NCBI GenBank assembly: GCA_046331705.1
Contig: JAXLQJ010000003.1
Coordinates: forward strand, 124,001-188,000
Direction: 5' to 3'
Source of the DNA: JADJOY01 sp046331705 [NCBI: bacterium]
Lineage (GTDB): Bacteria > JADJOY01
DNA length: 64,000 bases
Positions 61,795 through 64,000 of this stretch are shown in pieces; the stretch's first letter is position 1, and every line of letters begins with the position of its first letter. The notes beneath the pieces are model-generated. The model was given only the letters and a program-made list of their open reading frames with translations. It had not been told where the DNA came from and ran no database searches. The position numbers were made by a program, and so were the translations under genes.

Positions 61795-64000
61795 ATGCGA
61801 GCGCACGTCGCACATCCATCCGCCTCGCGATCGGCCGCTCGTCTCTTCGTCTTCACGATCACCCTCGCCGCCTGCGGCGGCTCGCGCGGCGGCGGCGTCG
61901 CCGTCGACCCCAGCACGCCGGGCCCGGTCGCCACCCACGAGCTGCTGTGGGGAGGCGAGGGCAATCGCCTGCGCCGCTACGACCTCGACACCGTGCGGCG
62001 TCCGCCGCTCGTCCAGGACGTCTTCATCCCCAGCGACGACGACGGCACGGCGACACCATCCGACGCGATCCTGCGTCCGCGCGCGCCCGCCAAGGACATC
62101 AACGGACAGATCTGCCTGCTCCACGACGGCAGCGCGTTCGTCGCCGGCGAGGACACCCATCAGCAGCACCCGCCGGCGGGCTGGGGGATCTTCGACCGCA
62201 CGGGCACGCAGATCGGCAAGCTCTCCGCCACCTACTACGTCGAGGGGCCCGAGCCATTCGGATGCGTGGTCGATGCCGATGGCCGCCTCTTCACCACCGA
62301 GGTCGGCAACCAATCGTTCGGGCACCCGCAGGGACAAGTCATCCTCTGGTTCCCGCCCTTCGACGGGTTTCCCGGTCCCGCAGGCGCCTACCCGAACACC
62401 GACGAGCGCAGCTCGAACTACTGCAAGCTCGCGACCGACCTGAGCACCGCCTCCAATCTGGCGGTGGACGAGCAAGGCCGCATCTACGTGACCGAAGCGG
62501 GTGCGTTCACCGTGCGTCGCTACTCGCCGCCCTTCCCCACCTCGCCCGACGCCGCTGGCGGCTGCGGCAAGCGCGACGCGCTCGGCTCACCGCTCGCCGA
62601 CGAAGTCCACGAGGAGACGTTCATTCGCGATCCCGGCCACCTGCTGACTCCCGCGGGCCTGGCTCGGGCACCCAACGGCAACTGGTACGTGTCGAGCGTG
62701 TTCACGGGAGTGATCGCCGAGTACGACCGCGATGGGCAGTTCGTGCGCGACATCCTCAACCCTGGCCCGCTCGCGATCCTGAACCTGCCGATCGCGACCG
62801 GCCACCCCAACGGGCTGGCGGTCGATTCCCAGGGCGACCTCTACTACGCCGACATCCGGCTCGCGATCACCGCCGGCGGCATCGACCAGCAATCGGGTGG
62901 CGGCAAGATCTGGCGGATCGGCTTCGTCGACGGCGAGCCCCAACCACCGCAGCTCCTGCGTGAGGGTCTCGACTTTCCGGATGCCGTCTCCATCCTGCCC
63001 GGCGACCTGGAAGACACCGCCGCCGATTGGCCGACGCTCTCGGGCGGACCGCGGCGGCTCTTCTTCAACGACTTCGACGACACCTGGAGCGCGAACGCCA
63101 TCCTCGACGAGCGCGGCGGCTCGCGGGTGCGTGAGGCGTGGGAGCATCCCACGGGCGCGATCGTGACCAACTCGCCCTCGATCGCGCGTATCGCGCTTCC
63201 CGAGGAAGGCGTCGTGCCCGTGGTGTTCCAATCCTCGTGGGACGGCAACGTGTACGCGTTGCGACTCGCCGATGGCCGCGAGCTCTGGCGTTTCACCACC
63301 GAGCCACAGCCCGGCGCCACCTTCCCGTCCGCGGGGTCGGCGCACGTGGAGAACGTCGACGGCGAGACGCGGGTGTTCGTGGCGGGGGGTGAGACGATGT
63401 ACGCCCTCGACGCCGTGACCGGCGCGGAGCGGTGGCGCTTCCACGCCGGAACCGGCTGCCTGGGCGTCGCCGGCTGCGGTTTCGACAGCGAGCGGAACGA
63501 GATCGAATCCACGCCCGCGTTCGCCGAGGGCAAGGTCTTCTTCGGCATGGACGTGAACACCGACCCCCTCGGCAAGGGTGGGCTCTACGCGCTCGACGCG
63601 CGCGATGGCCGGCTCGCTTGGTTCTTCGACCTGGAGAGCGGCCAGACCTGCCGTCCCAACGCCGACGACACGATCCGCGCCTTCGACGGCTACCACAGCG
63701 AGGCCGAGCTGGGGCTGCCCGCGGGCTTCCTCGCCACCCGCGCGGGCTGCGATTTCCCTCGCAACAGGACGGGGTGCGAGGGGATCTGGTCGTCGGCCGC
63801 CGTGGACCTCGAGCGGCGCGCTCTCTTCACCGCCTCGACCAACTGCTACACCGACGACGATCCGACGACGTCGATTCCATCGCCGCCCATGCCTCCGTAC
63901 GACGAGGCGCTCTTCGCCATCGACCTCGACGGCAACCCGCTGTGGCGCTGGCGCCCGCGAGAGGTCGATCCGAGCGACCTGGCGTTCGGCGCCGTGCCCA
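61795..64000 (+). CDS. Double-propeller lipoprotein: NHL/SMP-30-like plus PQQ-like (3' end outside window)
   Basis: The frame is open from ATG 61795 to the right edge (735 codons). The signal sequence ends FTITLAAC, so it is a lipoprotein (Cys27). Residues about 45-420 read as an NHL/SMP-30-type propeller (STASNLAVDEQGRIYVTEAG, TPAGLARAPNGNWYVSSVFT, HPNGLAVDSQGDLYYADIRL). Residues about 460-735 are PQQ-enzyme-like blades (WDGNVYALRLADGRELWRF, ETMYALDAVTGAERWRFHAG, GGLYALDARDGRLAWFFDLE). True cofactor binding is not shown. It could be a periplasmic dehydrogenase-like or scaffold protein. It is divergent from the ABC-F gene, with 224 bp between them. Confidence 0.85.
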   Translation, partial: MRAHVAHPSASRSAARLFVFTITLAACGGSRGGGVAVDPSTPGPVATHELLWGGEGNRLRRYDLDTVRRPPLVQDVFIPSDDDGTATPSDAILRPRAPAKDINGQICLLHDGSAFVAGEDTHQQHPPAGWGIFDRTGTQIGKLSATYYVEGPEPFGCVVDADGRLFTTEVGNQSFGHPQGQVILWFPPFDGFPGPAGAYPNTDERSSNYCKLATDLSTASNLAVDEQGRIYVTEAGAFTVRRYSPPFPTSPDAAGGCGKRDALGSPLADEVHEETFIRDPGHLLTPAGLARAPNGNWYVSSVFTGVIAEYDRDGQFVRDILNPGPLAILNLPIATGHPNGLAVDSQGDLYYADIRLAITAGGIDQQSGGGKIWRIGFVDGEPQPPQLLREGLDFPDAVSILPGDLEDTAADWPTLSGGPRRLFFNDFDDTWSANAILDERGGSRVREAWEHPTGAIVTNSPSIARIALPEEGVVPVVFQSSWDGNVYALRLADGRELWRFTTEPQPGATFPSAGSAHVENVDGETRVFVAGGETMYALDAVTGAERWRFHAGTGCLGVAGCGFDSERNEIESTPAFAEGKVFFGMDVNTDPLGKGGLYALDARDGRLAWFFDLESGQTCRPNADDTIRAFDGYHSEAELGLPAGFLATRAGCDFPRNRTGCEGIWSSAAVDLERRALFTASTNCYTDDDPTTSIPSPPMPPYDEALFAIDLDGNPLWRWRPREVDPSDLAFGAVP

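Overview
The window is one stretch of very G+C-rich bacterial DNA, densely packed with genes on both strands. Lipoprotein signal peptides, two Wzm/Wzt polysaccharide exporters, many deltaproteobacterial-style sulfatase-like proteins, thrombospondin type 3 repeats and PQQ-like propellers point to a Gram-negative bacterium of the Myxococcota / Desulfobacterota / Binatota type. This is inferred from gene content only. No rRNA, tRNA, CRISPR array, transposase or phage gene was seen.

Left part (1-37.5 kb): a surface-glycan and secreted-protein region. It opens with a sulfotransferase/GT2 fusion downstream of a Wzm/Wzt pair. Then come a small secreted protein with a strong terminator, a sulfatase-like enzyme followed by a frameshifted membrane glycosyltransferase gene, and an SGNH + PHP lipoprotein operon. 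Eight intact large multi-spanning membrane proteins of GT-C / YfhO / TMTC type are scattered through it. Two more sulfatase-like lipoproteins flank a YfhO protein in an overlapping operon. All three sulfatase-like proteins have Thr where arylsulfatases have Cys/Ser. Four secreted proteins here share a 19-residue gap-free signature at their extreme C-termini, the best candidate for an undescribed sorting or anchoring signal.

Middle (37.5-44 kb): a decayed GH31 (sulfoquinovosidase-like) relic, then mostly ordinary genes: glutathione S-transferase, vanadium haloperoxidase, SUI1/YciH, YchF, a medium-chain reductase, a small membrane protein and a zinc-ribbon protein.

Right part (44-64 kb): a second Wzm/Wzt pair without the cargo-binding Wzt tail, an endoglycoceramidase-like GH5 lipoprotein, and a MurJ-like flippase fused in frame to a TolB-like propeller. 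Its 3' end overlaps by 564 bp the antisense extension of an arylsulfotransferase lipoprotein. ALDH + SRPBCC, a LysE exporter, a membrane/spermidine-synthase/helical fusion, a di-iron hydroxylase, an ABC-F protein (Uup-like) and a double-propeller lipoprotein running off the right edge complete the window.

Taken together, the genes suggest building, exporting and covalently trimming or decorating cell-surface glycans. Sulfate chemistry recurs (sulfotransferase, arylsulfotransferase, sulfatase-like proteins, sulfoquinovosidase relic). Substrates cannot be read from sequence. Coordinates use starts chosen by ribosome-binding sites and domain limits; many long antisense open frames were discarded as composition artefacts.
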